DNA from: Paraphaeosphaeria minitans
Taxonomy: Eukaryota; Ascomycota; Dothideomycetes; Pleosporales; Didymosphaeriaceae
Length of the DNA: 64,000 nucleotides
NCBI GenBank assembly: GCA_015832175.1
Contig: WJXW01000005.1
Coordinates: 2,604,001 to 2,668,000 of the forward strand
Direction: 5' to 3'
Part shown: positions 59,860 to 64,000 of the stretch, piece after piece
Position numbering within the stretch: position 1 is the stretch's first letter
Layout: every line of letters begins with the position of its first letter
The notes under the pieces: generated by a model
Database searches by the model: none
What the model was told of the DNA's origin: nothing
The model's input: only the letters and a program-made list of their open reading frames with translations
Program-made: the position numbers and the translations under genes

Positions 59860-62800
59860 TTATAAACTCCTACCTCTTCTATAGCTTTAGGTGCCGCTAA
59901 AATTACTTCTATAAAGAATAGTAGTAAGGCGTATAAACCTAATCTCTACTTTAGTAAATAATTTTAAACTAACGTTTAGATTCTTTAGTTAGACCTCTAC
60001 TTCTTTAACTTAGACAAATCTCTTAAAGATAAGAAGAAGGTTATCTTTATAGTAATATATATGTAAGGAGATATAGGGTTATAAATCTATCCCTACCTTA
60101 AAAAGTACCTAGGAATAGACCACAACAATAATAACAATAATTACGTAAACAAGTACGCTAATGCAGTTAATATTATTAAGAATTATAATAACTTTAAGAA
60201 ATGCCTTAAATAACTCTTTAGTATTACTAATAAGGACTCTATTATAAAGGTAAAAATTTAGACTATAACTTAGAAACAATTAGCAGCTAAGTATATAGCT
60301 AAGTTTCGCAGATATACTATGCAGCTTAACTAGAACAATAAATCTCTCTAGAACATATACAAATAAGGACTTAAACAGAAACTACGTAAGGAACTCTTAT
60401 ATAGTAGTACGTAAATTACTAACCTTAAGAAACTGTACAAAGAAACTATTAGGATTAATAGAGAATAGTTTTTATTATAATAAGAGCTCTACAAAAACCC
60501 TAGGGCGATAAGCTTTAGACAACTAGTAAAAGTAGTTTATAAGAACCCTATTAGAATTATTTAAAAGCAACAGCTAAGGAACTACTAGAGATATAAACTA
60601 ATAGAAGATGTCTAGTTTAACTACTTAGGCAAAGAAAAAGGAGAAAGGATAGGCCCTAAGCAGCCTAATAAACGTGTCTCTAATAGAAGTTAATAACTAA
60701 TAACTAAGACCTGTAAATGCTTTACATGTGGTAAACTAGACCATATAGCTAGGAACTACAGATTAAAGAACAAAGTCTATTAAACTAAGTTAAATATACT
60801 AACTATTAAGGACTAAGAACCTAATAAGGAATAGAAGGTTATTATAATACTATTTAGTTACCAACGCGTTACGCTAGAATAAAGTAAGTAATTAGATTTA
60901 CCTAACTTATAATTATATAAAGATCTAGAAGATAGCTCTAACGTATACTACAACGCAGAAGACGTAGAAGAGATACTAAAATTTTCTACTTCTTACCTAT
61001 AAAGTAGGTAGGAAGAAGACAACCCTATATCACCTAAGTATAAACTAAATATTTAGGACTACATAGAACCCCACTAGGCACCAAAAGGAATACAACCCTA
61101 CAAAAATAAGAAGTTAGACTACGTACTAAAGTACTACCTAGACTACTAAAATCCTATACACTAATTCTATATATAGACGTATTGCGAAGAACTAATATAC
61201 ACATAACACAAGATAAAGAAAGAGAAGAATAAGAAATAACCTAAAAAGAAACTGCGCTGTAAATAGATATAGATAGACTACCCTATCGCAGCTTACAACG
61301 AACACCTCTAGAATAAATAATAAGTAAAATACTTTCCTTACCTTACGCTAAAGGGCAATAAATGCTGTAATATACTTATTAATAGAAACTATATATAACT
61401 ATACTAGTACACGTGTCTAAACTAAGACTATAAATACTACTATATAGCCAAATACTTAGACAGCTTTACAAACTGCCCTACGTAGGAAGCAATAACAGAA
61501 CTACTAATTTAACTAGTATATAGGAATAGTGAAGACTACGGGAGGAGAAACAGTAGAATATCCTTATAGAAAAAAGAAAACAATCTACACAAACCACATA
61601 CTTAAGAATAATAATAGAAGCGGATACTTAGAAGCGTATACTAGGCACTAGAACTTAACTATAACCTACATAAACAGATGTCTTTTTTAGGCCTAAACTT
61701 AGATAAGAAAACGCCTTTATTAAATTAAATGCCATAGTAAGCATAGCATTAGTTAAGCTACTAGTACAGCTTAAAAGAATACAGGCTTAAGCTCTTATAG
61801 ACTTAGGAGTAGGAAAGAACTTTATATCTTATTAGATAGTAAGATAGATAGGACTTATAATATTAGAGAAAGAAGTACCCTACATTATCTATATTATAAA
61901 TAGATCCCTAATGCCTAAGACACCTTAAATATACTAAGAGGTCACTACCATAATAATAGTCTAAAGACATAAAGAGAAACTTACCTTAGATATCTTACTA
62001 GAATCTAAGTATAAGTTAGTCTTAGGATTACCTTAGTTAACAATACCCAACCTACAGATTAACTAGGGTACAAAGAAAATATTATTTAAATGCTGTATTT
62101 ATGTATTATAAGTAAAGCCTACGCATTAACTAAAAATAATAATAGATAAGGGAGTTATTAACAATATAATACTGCGATAGACAGTTAAAAAACAGAAATA
62201 CACCTTAGTAGACGCTAGCAGGAACCACTAGATTAAGAAGCGCGAGAAGGAGGACAATAGTACACTCCTTACCTTACTAAGAGAGTACAGGAAATAGATA
62301 CACATGTTTATAGAAAAGGAAGGAAAAGCAAACCTACCTAAATATTAACCCTAGGATCTTATAATAGACCTAAAAGAAAGGAAAACGCCACCCTTTAAAC
62401 TACTATATAGTAAGACAGGAGAAGAACTCCTTAAGAAACGTGATTTTATTAAAATAAACCTTAAGAAAGGATATATATAACTATTAAAGTCACTAGTAGT
62501 AAGCCCTTTTATGTTTATTAAGAAAAAAGATAGATTAGACAGACTATATATTAACTACTAACAACTTAACAATATAACAATAAAAAACTAATATTCACTA
62601 CTTAACATTTTAGAGTTACGAGATTAACTATCTTAAGCCAAGATATTTATAATAATAGATCTAAGAGACGGTTACCACCTTATATAAATTAAGAAAGGTG
62701 AAGAATAGAAAACAGCGTTTTAATTACGCTATAGACTATTTAAATATAAGGTAATACCTTTTAGACTTATAAACGCACCAGTAGCTTTTATAGCACTTAT

Positions 62801-64000
62801 TAATAATGTACTCTACAAACATCTGGACATATTTGTTATTGCGTATATAGACGATATCCTTGTCTTTTCTAAAAACAAGTTAGACCACACTAAGCACGTA
62901 TGGATAGTACTAAAAGCACTAGACAAAGTATACCTTTATATTAAACTTAAGAAATGTAAGTTTAACATTAAATAACTTAAATTCCTAGGACACATTATTA
63001 CTATAGAAGGAATTAAGATAGCACTAAGTAAAGTTAAATATATTAAAAACTAGCCAATACTAAAGATAGCTAAGAACATCTAAGAATTCTTAAGATTCTG
63101 TAGATTTAATTAATAATTTATCTAAGATTACGTAAAGGTTACAATACCTTTAATAAATCTTATAAAGAAGGACGTACCCTTTAAATAGACAGATAAGTAT
63201 AGAATATTATTCTAACTCCTTAAGATAGTATGTATTATAGAACCTATTCTTATTTATTTTAGAAGCGATAAACCACTACGCTTTAAAATAGACGCTAGCG
63301 ATCTTACGCTAGGCGCCTACGCTAAATAAAAACATAATAGTAAATAGTACCTAATTACCTATTACTTATGTAAATTTAATAACGCTAAAGCACAATACAA
63401 CGTACATAATAAAGAACTCTACGCTATTATTAAAGCCTTAAAGCACTAGAGGATTTACGCGCTTAGTTACTTAACGCTAGAAATCTACACAAATTATAAG
63501 AACCTTATAAGGTTTATAACAACAAAAGAACTTACGCCACGACAATAAAGATAGTTGCAAACTATAGGGCAGTATAAGTTTAAAATTATCTATATAGCTA
63601 GGAAAGAAAATGGCAGAGTAGACGCTCTTAGCCAACAAAGTAATCTAGTAGGAGAAAAGGTAAAAACTTTCTCTATAATCCTTTGTAAAGCCAAAGATAG
63701 ATCTCTAGAGCTAATAGCGGAACTAAATTAACTTTTAGTAATTAACTAAGAAGTTCTAGAACATCTATATACTAAGATTATCTAACAATACCACAATAAC
63801 CCTATGTACGGACACCTAGGCATTACAAAAACAATAGAACTTATCTAAAGGAATTACACCTTTAAAGGAATTAAGGAAGCTATAATAACTTACATCCACA
63901 AATATATAGAATACTAGAGAAATAAACATAGTATACATCTTAAATATAGAGAGATGTAAGTAATTAGAATACTAATAGCACTATAGAAAAACATTACTAT
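59860..64000 (+). pseudogene. gag-pol relic of Gypsy A copy 3, 3' truncated by window end
   Basis: Zinc knuckle near 60712-60765 (CFTCGKLDHIARNY; only the last Cys is lost). Reverse transcriptase retains an intact AYIDDILVFSK near 62843-62875, unlike copies 1 and 2. RNase H lies near 63280-63650 and the integrase zinc-binding region begins near 63790. Stops elsewhere still prevent any product. Confidence 0.85.

Larger units (their letters stand above)
59361..64000 (+). mobile_element. Gypsy A copy 3, 5' part (runs off the window)
   Basis: 5' LTR at 59361-59833, then gag-pol in the same order as copies 1 and 2, reaching the integrase region at the window end. The preceding 5 bases (TAGCC) should recur after the 3' LTR beyond the window. 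Confidence 0.9.

Overview
The window reads as a filamentous ascomycete, most likely a Dothideomycete of the Pleosporales type. The protein genes have short introns of 43-80 nt with GT..AG ends and CTAAC-like branch sites. The repeats carry the CpA-to-TpA transition damage of repeat-induced point mutation (RIP). The species call is inference; RIP and the fungal gene structure are read from the sequence.

Layout. (1) 1-971 is the RIP-damaged 3' end of a Copia-type LTR retrotransposon, with its 195-bp LTR at 777-971. (2) About 972-13210 is an unmutated gene island. It holds a RIP-hit JJJ1/DNAJC21-like J-domain pseudogene (+), an intact conserved gene of unknown function (-), an intact 18-exon GH18 chitinase with chitin-binding modules (-, 8521 to 4155), a divergently transcribed 9-exon, 800-residue multi-LysM secreted protein (+, 9789 to 12632), and the last exon of a further gene (-) cut at the transposon boundary. 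Both large genes were rebuilt exon by exon and every junction keeps phase. (3) 13211-64000 is a continuous block of nested, RIP-inactivated transposons with no intact host gene seen.

The transposon block contains: a RecQ-like helicase element with long terminal direct repeats (13211-19078); a chromodomain Ty3/Gypsy element (family A, copy 1, 19792-26452, TSD ATATC) inserted in older repeat DNA; a second RecQ-like helicase relic (about 27400-32000); a different Gypsy element (family B, 33008-40146); a Copia element (41562-55674, TSD TATTC) split by Gypsy A copy 2 (48200-54916, TSD ATTAG); a repeat tract with 10-bp iterations and a reused 50-bp module; a solo LTR (57779-58189, TSD CGTAC); and Gypsy A copy 3 (59361 to beyond the window). 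The four Gypsy A loci share a ~211-bp LTR 3' half and three carry a matching internal region, but they bear three unrelated upstream LTR halves.

How it fits together: the chitinase and the LysM protein are divergent neighbours sharing one intergenic region. This arrangement is known for fungal subgroup C chitinases and LysM proteins, and suggests joint action on chitin: hydrolysis plus binding or shielding of fragments. The surrounding RIP compartment has begun to erode the island at both ends, through the stop-riddled J-domain gene on the left and the truncated gene on the right. This is typical of fast-evolving accessory regions in plant-associated fungi.
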